In this document: positions 25,547 through 34,630 of the stretch, piece by piece | Numbering within the stretch: position 1 is the stretch's first letter | Layout: every line of letters starts with the position of its first letter | Assembly: GCA_021324155.1 (NCBI GenBank) | Contig: JAJPJQ010000013.1 | Location: 1 to 64,000 of the forward strand | Origin: Pseudomonadota bacterium | Lineage (GTDB): Bacteria; Desulfobacterota; Binatia; UBA9968 | Direction of reading: 5' to 3' | DNA length: 64,000 nucleotides | Notes under the pieces: generated by a model | What the model was told of the DNA's origin: nothing | Seen by the model: only the letters and a program-made list of their open reading frames with translations | Database searches by the model: none | Translations under genes and position numbers: made by a program

Positions 25547-25572
25547 GGCTAGTTCATCCTCCTTGAGAACTG

Positions 25573-26886
25573 TTATGCGGCCGTTTCGAGTCGCCGTTCG
25601 AGCTTCTTTTTGCGCACCATGCCGCGTGTAAGGTCGATGACGATGTGCCGAGGCGTCACGGCATCGAGTATCGCCGCGGCCTCCGCGTCGGCGTTGCCGA
25701 TGACGATGACCTCCGCGTGCGCCAGCAGGTCTTCGGCGTTTTCGCACATGAGCGACGAGATGTGCGGAATTTCCTCCTCGATATAGCGGCGGTTCGCGCC
25801 CATCAACCGCGCTAGCGAGACATTTCGGTCTAGGATGCGGACATCGCATCCTTTTCCGATCAACGCCTCCGCCAGCGTGACCATGGGACTCTCGCGCAGA
25901 TCGTCGGTTGCGGGCTTGAAGGAAAGGCCGACGATGCCGACTTTGCGCTTTCGCGTTTTCAAGACGGCGTCCACCTGCTCGCGGATCTGGCCGTCGTTGG
26001 ACGGGATAATCGACGACAGCAGCGGCACGGCGACATCTGCCGAACGCGCAGCGTAGATGAGCGCGCGCAAATCTTTCGGCAGGCAGGAGCCGCCGAAGGC
26101 AAAACCCGGACGCAGATACATTTCGGAGATGTTGAGCTTCCGATCCATCATGAAAATACGCATGAGTTCCTGCGGGTCGACTGAGAAGGCTGCACAAACG
26201 TCGCCGATCTCGTTCGCGAACGCGATTTTGAGCGCGTGAAACGTGTTAGAAACGTATTTCAGCATCTCGGCCGTCCGTATCGTGGTCTGCACAAATGGCG
26301 TCTCAAGACTGGCATAGAGCTTGCGCAGCTGATCGGCCGTCTCGTCGTCGCTCGTGCCGGCGAGAGTGAAAGGTGGCTGGGCGAAATCCTTGAGCGCGCT
26401 TCCTTCGCGCATGAATTCCGGATTCACGGCGACGCGCAGGCCGGAATCGAGTCCTCGTCCCGCACCGCTCAGCAGCGCGGGAATAAAAGTCTGCTCGGTG
26501 GTGCCGGGAAGGACCGTGCTGCGCAGCACGACCGTGAACGGATCCGAGCGCGCGGAGAGCGCCGCGCCGATCTCGTGCGCCACGCGTTCGACGGCGTTGA
26601 TGTCGAGGCGGCCATTGGATCGGCTCGGCGTTCCGACGCAGACGAGCGCGAGCTCCGTCTCCTTCACGGCGTTTTCCGTGGAAGAAATCGCGCGCAGACG
26701 TTTATCCCATACCACTTCCGCCAAGACTTCTCCGAGACCGGGCTCCACGACCGGCGGCACTGCGTCGTTCAGCATCACGACTTTTTCCGGAGTAATGTCA
26801 ACGCCGATCACCTGATGGCCGGCCTTCGCCAGGCACGCTGCCGTGACGCATCCCACATAACCGAGTCCAAAAACGCTAACGCGCAT
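25573..26886 (-). CDS. algD: GDP-mannose 6-dehydrogenase (AlgD-like)
   Basis: The 437-residue enzyme oxidises a nucleotide hexose to its uronate with two NAD+. The N-terminal Rossmann motif is VFGLGYVGCVTAACLAKAGH (residues 5-24), CVGTPSRSNGRLD follows, and the catalytic Cys268 lies in FGGSCLPKD. The length and Cys position coincide with Pseudomonas AlgD. The segments YLRPGFAFGGSC, KVGIVGLSFK and TDDLRESP are also AlgD-like, as is RILDRNVSLARLMGANRRYI. That favours GDP-mannose over UDP-glucose. It implies that the polysaccharide contains mannuronic or a derived acid. It overlaps the upstream GT4 by 11 nt. Confidence 0.85.
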   Translation of the reverse strand: MRVSVFGLGYVGCVTAACLAKAGHQVIGVDITPEKVVMLNDAVPPVVEPGLGEVLAEVVWDKRLRAISSTENAVKETELALVCVGTPSRSNGRLDINAVERVAHEIGAALSARSDPFTVVLRSTVLPGTTEQTFIPALLSGAGRGLDSGLRVAVNPEFMREGSALKDFAQPPFTLAGTSDDETADQLRKLYASLETPFVQTTIRTAEMLKYVSNTFHALKIAFANEIGDVCAAFSVDPQELMRIFMMDRKLNISEMYLRPGFAFGGSCLPKDLRALIYAARSADVAVPLLSSIIPSNDGQIREQVDAVLKTRKRKVGIVGLSFKPATDDLRESPMVTLAEALIGKGCDVRILDRNVSLARLMGANRRYIEEEIPHISSLMCENAEDLLAHAEVIVIGNADAEAAAILDAVTPRHIVIDLTRGMVRKKKLERRLETAA

Positions 26887-28084
26887 CGTTGATGACCTCC
26901 TCGCAGTTTAGTTCGAATTCTTGCGCCGCTCGATTCCACGAGTAGCGCTCTTCAACCAGTTTCCGTCCAGCTTGCTCGATGGCACGGCGTCGCTCCGGTT
27001 GGCGGATAAGCTCGACCACGGCCCGAGCGAAATCCTCAGGGTCGTCGGCCTCGAGGAAATGCTCGCCGGAGAGCAACGGCAGTCCTTCAGCGCCGATCCG
27101 CGTAGATACCACGGCTTTACCCATCGCCAGCGCTTCGAAGATTTTGATGCGCGTGCCGCCACCGATGCGAAGCGGCACGACGTAAACGGCCGCGTCGTCG
27201 ATGTAAGGCCGCACGTCGTCGACGGTGCCGGTTACGTGGACCGTTTCGTTCGCCGCCGCGCGGAGCCGTGCGCTCGGGTTGCGTCCGACGACCGTGAGTG
27301 AAACCTCGGGGATCGCGCGGCGGATCAGCGGCAGCACCGAGTCGATGAAATAGAGCATCGCTTCCTCGTTCGGATACCAATCCATCGATCCGCTGAAGAC
27401 GAGCTTCGCGGCGGAGCGGCGCGCGCCGTTCGGGTGAAAATACGAGGTGTCAACGCCGGTCGGAATCGCGCGCACACGCGCACGCGGCGCAGCCTCCAGC
27501 AGCGCGGCGCGGTCGTTTTCCGACACAGCGAGCGTCATCGCCGCTTTCGTGCAGGCCGAAGCTTCCGCGCGGCGGAGTTTTTTCCACTCGATCTTCAACA
27601 ACGCGCGCCTGATGGGGCGCTTCTCCGCTTCGTACAATCGCTTCCAGATGAGGTATTCGGCGTTATGCTCGAACAAGACGGTCGGAACCGCGATATCCCG
27701 CGGCAGGTTGGGGACGGCGTAGAGAAAATCGACGACGCAGAGGTCAGTGCGCTCAGGCGTTAGCAGTCGCGCGGTTTCTCTCTGCAGCGCCGGAATTCGC
27801 CACTTCCAGAGCGTCACCGGCAGTTCCGAGAGCCAGGAGCGCAACAGTGCCAGCCCGAACGCGGCGCTTCCCCGTTTGGGCAGCGCATAAGGAACCGAGA
27901 CGACCTCGCAGCCCGGCAGCTGCGCAGCCAGCGTCAGGTGATCGTCGCCTGCACCCTCCGTGGTCAGCACTGTCAGTTGATGGCGTCGTGCGAGCTGGGA
28001 AATAATATTAAAGCTCCGCTGCCTGCCACCGGTATTAAGCGGCCATAGTCCGCCGACGTTGAGCCAGAGTATGCGCATGGTCAT
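26876..28084 (-). CDS. Glycosyltransferase family 4
   Basis: The ATG at 28084 overlaps the amidotransferase stop (ATGA) and gives 402 residues starting MTMRILWLNVGGLWPLNTGG, which fits the family. The frame is open 26 codons further upstream but that part lies inside the neighbour. It has the GT-B fold with the donor-site region VFSGSMDWYPNEEAMLYFID, VVPLRIGGGTRIKIFEALAM and GKAVVSTRIGAEGL, including the E-x7-E-like loop. It resembles the TIGR03087-type glycosyltransferases of exosortase-linked loci. It probably adds a sugar to the repeat unit in the cytoplasm. Confidence 0.88.
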   Translation of the reverse strand: MTMRILWLNVGGLWPLNTGGRQRSFNIISQLARRHQLTVLTTEGAGDDHLTLAAQLPGCEVVSVPYALPKRGSAAFGLALLRSWLSELPVTLWKWRIPALQRETARLLTPERTDLCVVDFLYAVPNLPRDIAVPTVLFEHNAEYLIWKRLYEAEKRPIRRALLKIEWKKLRRAEASACTKAAMTLAVSENDRAALLEAAPRARVRAIPTGVDTSYFHPNGARRSAAKLVFSGSMDWYPNEEAMLYFIDSVLPLIRRAIPEVSLTVVGRNPSARLRAAANETVHVTGTVDDVRPYIDDAAVYVVPLRIGGGTRIKIFEALAMGKAVVSTRIGAEGLPLLSGEHFLEADDPEDFARAVVELIRQPERRRAIEQAGRKLVEERYSWNRAAQEFELNCEEVINDAR

Positions 28085-29988
28085 GCCGCGCGAAGGACGA
28101 CGCTGCGATCTTCGCCGTCGAGAAAAATCCGCTGCCACATCTCGAGATTGATCAACAGCCACAAGCGATCACCGTGAGGGCGTGCGCCGTTACGGTGCTC
28201 CTCGGCGAGCCGTTCGACGGCGGCGCGATTGAAGATCCCGCGCTCGCGCGCCCGCGGGCTCAGGACGAATTCGTCGACGAGCGGTGCGAACGCGCCGCGA
28301 AGCCATTTACCCATGGGAACGGGAAAGCCCATTTTGCCGCGCGTCAGGATTTCCTTGGGGATGAGATCCTTGACGGCTTCGCGGAGGACGGCTTTGGTCG
28401 TCAGGCCGCGGACCTTTAAGTGACTGGGCATGCGCACGACATGCTCGACCAGCGCATGGTCGAGGAACGGCACGCGACTCTCGATCGAAGCTGCCATGCT
28501 CATCTGATCCTGCTTCATCAATAATTCGACGAGATAGGTCTGCAAGTCGGCGGCGCTCATGCGCGCGAGCGTGTCGCCCTCGCCTTCGTCGTAGCGCCGG
28601 AGACACTCGATGTAGGGATCGCGTTCGGCGAGCCCGCGGTCCGCAAGGATAACGGCGCGTTGGCGATCGGAAAAGACGGCGAAATTCTCATAGAAAAGAC
28701 CACGCGGGCCCGGATCGAGAGCGAGAAAGCTCCGCTCGGTATACCGTCGGAGCCGCCGCGGCAATCGCCGCGCGAAAGCTTTGGCGCGTGCGCGGAGCTT
28801 CTCGGGCATGAATGGAAAGTACATTCGGCCGAGGCGCTCGTTCCAAACGGTGGCGCGATACCACGGATAACCGAGAAACAGCTCGTCGGACCCCTCGCCG
28901 GTGAGCACGACCTTGACGTGCTGCCGCGCTAGGCGCGAGACGAAGTGGAGCGGGACGCTCGACGGGTGCGCGATCGGCTCGTCTTCGTGCCAGATGAGAT
29001 TCGGCAGGGCGGAGAAAAATTCATCCGGCCGCAGCACGATCTCGCGATGTTCGGCGCCGACAGCGCGCGCGACGAGACGGGCATACCCGAGCTCGTTAGC
29101 TTCGGCTTCGGCGAAGCCGACCGAGAAAGACCGGATCGGCTCGCGGACCATCGGCGCCATGAACGCTGCGATAGCGCTCGAATCCAGACCGCCGGAAAGA
29201 AAAAGACCCAGGGGCACATCGCTCATGAGATGACTTCGAACCACGACCGCAAGCCGCTCGCGTACATCGTCTGCTGCTTCTTGGATAGAAATCTCGCTCC
29301 GCTCGTCCGGTGACGGCAATTCCCAATAACGCCGCAGCTGCGCACCCGTCTCAGCTGACCATGAAAGCGTCCGTCCAGGCATGAGCTTGTAGACCCCGCG
29401 GAAGAAAGTTTCGTCGCCGGCGACGAACCGATTCGCCAGGAATTCCGGAAGCACCGCTTCGTTGAATTCCGGGCGAAGCGCGCCCGCGGCGAGGATCGCC
29501 TTGATCTCCGACGCGAAAACGATTTCCTTATCGGTAATCGCGTAATACAGCGGCTTGATGCCGAGCCGGTCGCGCGCGAGCAGCAGCCGCCGCTGCTTCT
29601 TGTCCCAGATCGCGAAAGCGAACATTCCCTGAAGTTTCTCCACGCAGCGCTCGCCTTCTTCTTCATAGAGATGAAGAATCGTCTCGGTATCGCTGCGCGT
29701 GCGGTACATGTGACCGGCCGCTTCGAGAACTGGACGAAGAGCGGCGTGGTTATAAATTTCGCCGTTGTAGGTGATCCATACCGACTCGTCTTCGTTCGCC
29801 ATCGGCTGGTGGCCGCCGGCGAGGTCTACGATCGAGAGTCGGCGATGACCGAAGCCGACCGATCCGTCGATCCATAGACCCGCGCCGTCGGGGCCGCGGT
29901 GGCGCAAAACGTCGCGCATGCGTTTGAGCCGCGCCTCGTCGACGCGCAAAGACGGATTCAAATTAACGATGCCGGCGATGCCGCACAT
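28081..29988 (-). CDS. Asparagine synthase-like glutamine amidotransferase (first copy)
   Basis: The 635-residue protein matches AsnB-type enzymes. The N-terminal nucleophile Cys2 lies in MCGIAGIVNL. The Ntn-glutaminase motifs are RGPDGAGLW, GFGHRRLSIVD and ITYNGEIYNH, and the synthase PP-loop is LFLSGGLDSSAIAAF (about residue 255). Such proteins in EPS loci are thought to amidate a uronic acid or other carboxylate of the polysaccharide rather than make asparagine. The AlgD-like dehydrogenase next door would supply such a carboxylate. A full-length paralogue lies at 40285-42192. Confidence 0.88.
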   Translation of the reverse strand: MCGIAGIVNLNPSLRVDEARLKRMRDVLRHRGPDGAGLWIDGSVGFGHRRLSIVDLAGGHQPMANEDESVWITYNGEIYNHAALRPVLEAAGHMYRTRSDTETILHLYEEEGERCVEKLQGMFAFAIWDKKQRRLLLARDRLGIKPLYYAITDKEIVFASEIKAILAAGALRPEFNEAVLPEFLANRFVAGDETFFRGVYKLMPGRTLSWSAETGAQLRRYWELPSPDERSEISIQEAADDVRERLAVVVRSHLMSDVPLGLFLSGGLDSSAIAAFMAPMVREPIRSFSVGFAEAEANELGYARLVARAVGAEHREIVLRPDEFFSALPNLIWHEDEPIAHPSSVPLHFVSRLARQHVKVVLTGEGSDELFLGYPWYRATVWNERLGRMYFPFMPEKLRARAKAFARRLPRRLRRYTERSFLALDPGPRGLFYENFAVFSDRQRAVILADRGLAERDPYIECLRRYDEGEGDTLARMSAADLQTYLVELLMKQDQMSMAASIESRVPFLDHALVEHVVRMPSHLKVRGLTTKAVLREAVKDLIPKEILTRGKMGFPVPMGKWLRGAFAPLVDEFVLSPRARERGIFNRAAVERLAEEHRNGARPHGDRLWLLINLEMWQRIFLDGEDRSVVLRAA

Positions 29989-30050
29989 GAATGCTCCTTA
30001 AGACGCGGAAAATCCGACTGGCGAGTTTCCGGATTTATAGAGTCGCGGAA

Positions 30051-31784
30051 TTACTCGAGACCGTCGAACAAGCTGTTGTTTTTGGGGGACCTGGCAAGAA
30101 GAACGAAGCCGTCATTTCCACCTACTGCTTGGCCATAGTCGAATTGCAAAAAGTATTCGTAGACGTCGCGCCACGTGACGCGCGGATCGTCTCCTTCGAC
30201 CCAGTGCGTTTCGGCGCGCGGCGGCCGGCTCTCTAGGGCGCGTTTGCTAACCCAGAGATCGCCTTCGACAGCCCAAACGTCGAGCGTAAGCTGCGCAAAC
30301 CTTTCGCGCCATTGCGGTGTGTCGACGCTGCCTCGATCGATGATGTCGAATGCCGCGGGAAGGCGCAGCTCTGAGTCGTAGGCCAACATCCCGGTCGTAC
30401 TTAAAGAATCGAATGGATAGTCAGATGCAAAACGGAATACATCGTCGTGGATCAACAAGGTCGCGATTCGACTGTGCTGCTTCCACAATGGCTGGAGGTC
30501 TTTGATCCTCGCGATCGACCGGTCGTGGACGGCCTGTATCGTCGTATTCGACAACGCGGTGCCGTTGGTATACACCATGCCGACCACCCAGATCACTGCG
30601 AAAACACGACTCCAGACGATCATCCGCCCTTCAGACAAGGCATAGGTGAGCATCAAGAAGAAGGCCGGATATAGCGGAAAGTACCGTTCCGTATCGCCTC
30701 CCTGCCAGCTATAGGCAAAGAGCATCATCGGTCCGGCGCTGGCGATGAAAACCGCCGCGAACCGCCGGCCCGTGGCAGAAGTCAACAAAGCGAAAATCCA
30801 AATGCCGAGAGCTGCGTAGAAGAATAGAACCTTCCCCAAACTAAAGCGCAGCAATTCGAAAATGGAGACGGGATTGTAAGGATCGTGGAGTAGATATCGT
30901 TTAAAGACCACACCATCCGTCCCCATGTTGAAGAAAGACCTCGCGAAGCCAAAAACCATTCGATTGAAGCCGCGTACTTGACTGCGCAGCCCCGGCTCGA
31001 TCGCCCATTGTCTGAACGCATCGAGACTGTAAATTCCCTGCAGCGCGCAAGCGGTGCCGTATAAGATTACGCAGAATACCCCGAAGGCCAAGACCATGCG
31101 CGCGAATTGATATAAGCGCCAGCGGCTTAGGCCGAAAAGAATTATCGTGGAGAGCGTGAGAGCCGGCAGGGCGAAGATGTAGGGAACCCAAAAACCTACG
31201 GCTGCGGCGAAAGCGAGTCCCGCGACAATACCGCTCGCCCGCGAGTGCTCGACTGCCTCCTCCTCCCGCATAAGAAGCCACACACCCAAAAGGATCATGG
31301 AAAGGCCCGGAACGTACGAGCTGCCGGTTTGCGCGAAATTGAGAAACGCATGCGTGAAAATCAATCCGATCGTAACAAACTCAGGGACCCAGCTTTGCTT
31401 TGCGATCAAGCGGCTGATGTCATACAGCAGTACAACGCTCAGAAGTCCGGCAAACCAGTTTACTGTCATGAGCGTGAACACCGCGTGGCTCATCGTATGG
31501 AGGCTTGTAAAAGGCTGAATGGCGCTTGCCGCAACCCACCCTAGAACGATCCACAGAAGATGGCCGAAGTCGGACAGCGGCGCGGTGCGTATGAGGTTGG
31601 CGTACCGATCGGTATCGCTCAAAGAAACAGCGCCCGTGAAGAGAGTAGCGGCAACATAAAGCGCCGTAATGCGCCAGTAGTTTCGCAGCCATGCGACGAC
31701 ATGGCCGCCGACGGTGATGACGAAAGGACGGCGTACGGCCGAAACGATTTGGGTAGATTCGTTGTTCGTGTCCGTCATCGTCAT
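30051..31784 (-). CDS. GT-C-like membrane protein (tandem paralogue A)
   Basis: The ATG at 31784 follows GGGAGG and gives 577 residues. The frame is open further upstream but overlaps the next gene. The protein has about ten membrane helices. Acidic residues (SLSDTDRYANLIRTAPLSD) sit in the first periplasmic loop, and the motif FKRYLLHDPYNPVSIFELLR is shared with the neighbour (FKRFLLHDPFNPVSLFELMR). A 150-residue C-terminal soluble domain follows and ends with GGNDGFVLLARSP. It resembles PMT/ArnT-like GT-C enzymes, which transfer sugars from lipid carriers on the periplasmic side. It is not a clear Wzy or exosortase. Confidence 0.7.
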   Translation of the reverse strand: MTMTDTNNESTQIVSAVRRPFVITVGGHVVAWLRNYWRITALYVAATLFTGAVSLSDTDRYANLIRTAPLSDFGHLLWIVLGWVAASAIQPFTSLHTMSHAVFTLMTVNWFAGLLSVVLLYDISRLIAKQSWVPEFVTIGLIFTHAFLNFAQTGSSYVPGLSMILLGVWLLMREEEAVEHSRASGIVAGLAFAAAVGFWVPYIFALPALTLSTIILFGLSRWRLYQFARMVLAFGVFCVILYGTACALQGIYSLDAFRQWAIEPGLRSQVRGFNRMVFGFARSFFNMGTDGVVFKRYLLHDPYNPVSIFELLRFSLGKVLFFYAALGIWIFALLTSATGRRFAAVFIASAGPMMLFAYSWQGGDTERYFPLYPAFFLMLTYALSEGRMIVWSRVFAVIWVVGMVYTNGTALSNTTIQAVHDRSIARIKDLQPLWKQHSRIATLLIHDDVFRFASDYPFDSLSTTGMLAYDSELRLPAAFDIIDRGSVDTPQWRERFAQLTLDVWAVEGDLWVSKRALESRPPRAETHWVEGDDPRVTWRDVYEYFLQFDYGQAVGGNDGFVLLARSPKNNSLFDGLE

Positions 31785-31818
31785 AGCCTCCCAATTGAAC
31801 CGGCCATGGGGCGTACGA

Positions 31819-33549
31819 TCAATTTGTCTTAGCCACCTGAGCCAAGATGCGCTTGTTGTGCATAGACGGGGAGAGCAGAAGAAATCCGTTTTCACCCCCG
31901 ACCGAGCGATCCGTTTCCAGCGCCGTGAAAAAGCGCGGTACCTCGGGCCATGTTACCGTCGGGTCGTCGCCTTCGACCCATGCGGAGTCCGGCCGCGGAC
32001 GCGCAGAAAACGCCTCTTTCGACACCCACATGTCGCCGCCGCGCGACCAAACGGTCAGTACATCCGCGGCAAAAATCTGCCGCCATCGCACTGCGTTCGG
32101 GCCGTTCCGGTCGATGATGTCGTAGATGACCGGAACGTCGCCGCGCGGCTGCGATAAAATTCCCGTGCGATTGATCGGGTTGAAAGGGTAGTTCCAGTAA
32201 AACGAGATGATGTCGTCCTGCCAAAGCACCGTCGCGATGTGACTGTTGGGCTTCCAACTCTGCTGGATCTCGACGAGTCGTCGCATGATATCCGCCTGGC
32301 GCCGCTCAGCCGCCCCGCGGCTCAGCGGGCCGCTGTTGACGATGACGAGAAAGATCAGAAAACCAGCCGCTGACCAGCGGACGAGACGCAGCCAGGGCCC
32401 GTCGGATAACGCATACGCGAGCGACACAAAAAGCGCAGGGTAGAGCGGCAGGTACCTCTCCGGGTCGCCGCCTTGCCACGACCACGCAAAGGCGATGACC
32501 GGGAGCGCGCTCAGCGCGAAGAAGCCGAGATACCGCCTGCCTGTGGCTGAAGTCGCCAGCGACAGCAACACGATGGCTAAGAATATGTAGACCAGAGCCA
32601 GTTTTCCCAGACTTACGCGCATGAGCTCGAACAAGGACACGGGATTGAATGGGTCGTGGAGCAGAAAGCGCTTAAAAAGAACGCCGTCGTTGCCCATGTT
32701 GACGAACGACCGGCCGACGCCGAAAACCATTCGGCTGAAGCCGGCGGTCGTGATGCCATGGCTCGAAGACGACACCCAAGCGTGCAGTCCGGGGAGGGTG
32801 TAAATATGTTGAGAGGCAGCGGCGCTTCCATAAACGGCGATGGCGGTCAGCCCAAACGCGACCGACGCGCGCGCCGCAGAAAAGAAGCGCTGTCTGCTCC
32901 AGCCGTGAATGAAAAGCGGCGCGGCGACGGCCCCCGGCATTGCGAGCACATAGGGGAACCAGACACCGACAGCCACGGCGAAAGCCACTCCGGCCCCGAC
33001 GTCATACAGCGCCGCAGAAGGCTTTGCATCGTCACGCAGGAATACAAGCCGCATCCCGAGCAGGAAGAATGCTAAACCCGGTACATAGGCGCAGCCTGTG
33101 TGCGCATAATCGAGAAACGCTTGCGACCAAACGAAGGACGCCGTCACGAGCAGCGCGATCCATACTCGTCCGCCGATTCGTAGAGCCACATCGTAAAGCA
33201 GAACGGTGCTCGCCAGCCCGGCGATCCAGCAAAGCGTCGTCAAACCTGCTGCGAGCGTGGCGCGGTCGGGCGCGCCGCCGATTGCCTGCATCGCCTGCCA
33301 CAGCACTTGGCCGGATAAAAGCCAGAGCAGATGGCCGAAATCTGAAAGCAACGCGCCGGGCGCGTCCATGATCACCTCGGCGTAATGCATGGTGTCGCCC
33401 ATGAAGGACGCTTCCGTGAAGTACGTCACGACGACGTAAAACACGACCGGCGGGGCATAATGCACGAGCCACGCCGACGGCCAAGCGGCGCGCGCGCGCC
33501 GCAGCGGATAGGGGAGGGGCACAAAACGTTCGGCGCGCGACTCAGCCAC
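31819..33549 (-). CDS. GT-C-like membrane protein (tandem paralogue B)
   Basis: The 576-residue membrane protein starts at GTG 33549, overlapping the GT2 stop by 8 nt. It is a diverged tandem copy of the protein at 30051-31784: same helix layout, first loop GDTMHYAEVIMDAPGALLSD, central FKRFLLHDPFNPVSLFELMR, SWQGGDPERYLPLYP, and C-terminal GGENGFLLLSP. Like its partner it looks like a GT-C glycosyltransferase. The DPM-like GT2 directly upstream (33542-34597) may make the polyprenyl-phosphate sugar that it uses. Confidence 0.7.
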   Translation of the reverse strand: MAESRAERFVPLPYPLRRARAAWPSAWLVHYAPPVVFYVVVTYFTEASFMGDTMHYAEVIMDAPGALLSDFGHLLWLLSGQVLWQAMQAIGGAPDRATLAAGLTTLCWIAGLASTVLLYDVALRIGGRVWIALLVTASFVWSQAFLDYAHTGCAYVPGLAFFLLGMRLVFLRDDAKPSAALYDVGAGVAFAVAVGVWFPYVLAMPGAVAAPLFIHGWSRQRFFSAARASVAFGLTAIAVYGSAAASQHIYTLPGLHAWVSSSSHGITTAGFSRMVFGVGRSFVNMGNDGVLFKRFLLHDPFNPVSLFELMRVSLGKLALVYIFLAIVLLSLATSATGRRYLGFFALSALPVIAFAWSWQGGDPERYLPLYPALFVSLAYALSDGPWLRLVRWSAAGFLIFLVIVNSGPLSRGAAERRQADIMRRLVEIQQSWKPNSHIATVLWQDDIISFYWNYPFNPINRTGILSQPRGDVPVIYDIIDRNGPNAVRWRQIFAADVLTVWSRGGDMWVSKEAFSARPRPDSAWVEGDDPTVTWPEVPRFFTALETDRSVGGENGFLLLSPSMHNKRILAQVAKTN

Positions 33550-34597
33550 GGGGATGTGCCTCGGCGCGTTCCGATGTTTTGATCATCGTGACCCGCTGTC
33601 GTCCCAGCGGCTTGTTGATCTGCTGGAGCAGATCTTCGCTTAAAAGCTGAAGCTTGTGGTCAAGCTCCTGAAACCGGCGCGTAATCGTATGAATAATCAA
33701 GCCTGAGACGAACAGCAGCATCCCGGCTGAAATGCAGCCGACGGCCAGAATCGCCGAAGGAAACCGGAGAACGAGGCCGGTGCGCAGATACTCGACGATA
33801 ACGACCACGCCGGGAATAATGCCGGCGATGATCAAGACCGAACCGAGAAGCGCGAAAAAGGTAAGCGGCTTGTAGTCGCGAAAAAGCGCGAGAATCGTAT
33901 TGAGGATCAATAGCCCGTCCTGAAGCAGACGAATCTTCGAAAAACTGCCTTCAGGGCGGCTTCCAAGATCGACGGGCACTTCGACGACGCGGTGGCCGCG
34001 CTGCAGGGCTTTTATCGTGAGCTCGGTTTCGATCTCGAAGCCATGCGAGAAGAGCGGCATGTCTTTCACGAATTTTCGGTTGAACGCGCGGTACCCCGAT
34101 AGAATATCCGTGAGTTGAACATTAAAGAGCCGGTTAAGGATCGTCAGAAATAGCCGGTTGCCGACACGGTTGAGTAGGCGAAAGCGGCTATGAGAATCCG
34201 TGTGCAAGCGCGATCCGACGACCATGTCGGCCTCCCCGGCTAGAATCGGCGCGATCAAATCGTCGACCGCCTCGGCGGGGTACGTGCCGTCGCCGTCCAC
34301 CATGATGTAGACATCGGCGTCGAGCCGGTGAAACATCGATTGCACGACGTAGCCTTTACCTTGCCGCCGCTCGCATAACAGCATCGCGCCGGCCGCGGTC
34401 GCCTCGTCGGCGGTGCGATCCGAAGAGTTGTTGTCGAAGACGCAGATGGTCGCGCTCGGTAGTTTCGCGCGGAACTCGCGCACCACCTGGCCGATCGTCA
34501 ATTCTTCGTTGTAGCAGGGGATCAGCACCATGACGGAAACAGCGGGCGAACCCTGCGTGGCCATGGCAGAATCGGGAGCCAGTAATTCTGGTTCCAT
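33542..34597 (-). CDS. DPM-like GT2 glycosyltransferase
   Basis: The ATG at 34597, 8 nt after GAGG, gives 351 residues (a GTG at 34606 is possible). The GT-A domain has VLIPCYNEELTIGQVV, FDNNSSDRTADEA, MVDGDGTYPAEAVDDLI and ILSGYRAFNRKFV. Two C-terminal membrane helices follow (FFALLGSVLIIAGIIPGVVV and AILAVGCISAGMLLFVSGLI). This is the dolichyl/undecaprenyl-phosphate sugar synthase layout. It is the second such enzyme in the window after 14723-15751 and likely feeds the tandem GT-C proteins that follow it. Confidence 0.88.
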   Translation of the reverse strand: MEPELLAPDSAMATQGSPAVSVMVLIPCYNEELTIGQVVREFRAKLPSATICVFDNNSSDRTADEATAAGAMLLCERRQGKGYVVQSMFHRLDADVYIMVDGDGTYPAEAVDDLIAPILAGEADMVVGSRLHTDSHSRFRLLNRVGNRLFLTILNRLFNVQLTDILSGYRAFNRKFVKDMPLFSHGFEIETELTIKALQRGHRVVEVPVDLGSRPEGSFSKIRLLQDGLLILNTILALFRDYKPLTFFALLGSVLIIAGIIPGVVVIVEYLRTGLVLRFPSAILAVGCISAGMLLFVSGLIIHTITRRFQELDHKLQLLSEDLLQQINKPLGRQRVTMIKTSERAEAHPRG

Positions 34598-34630
34598 GAT
34601 TTTCACCTCGAAAAAAAGTGGAGCTTGAGA

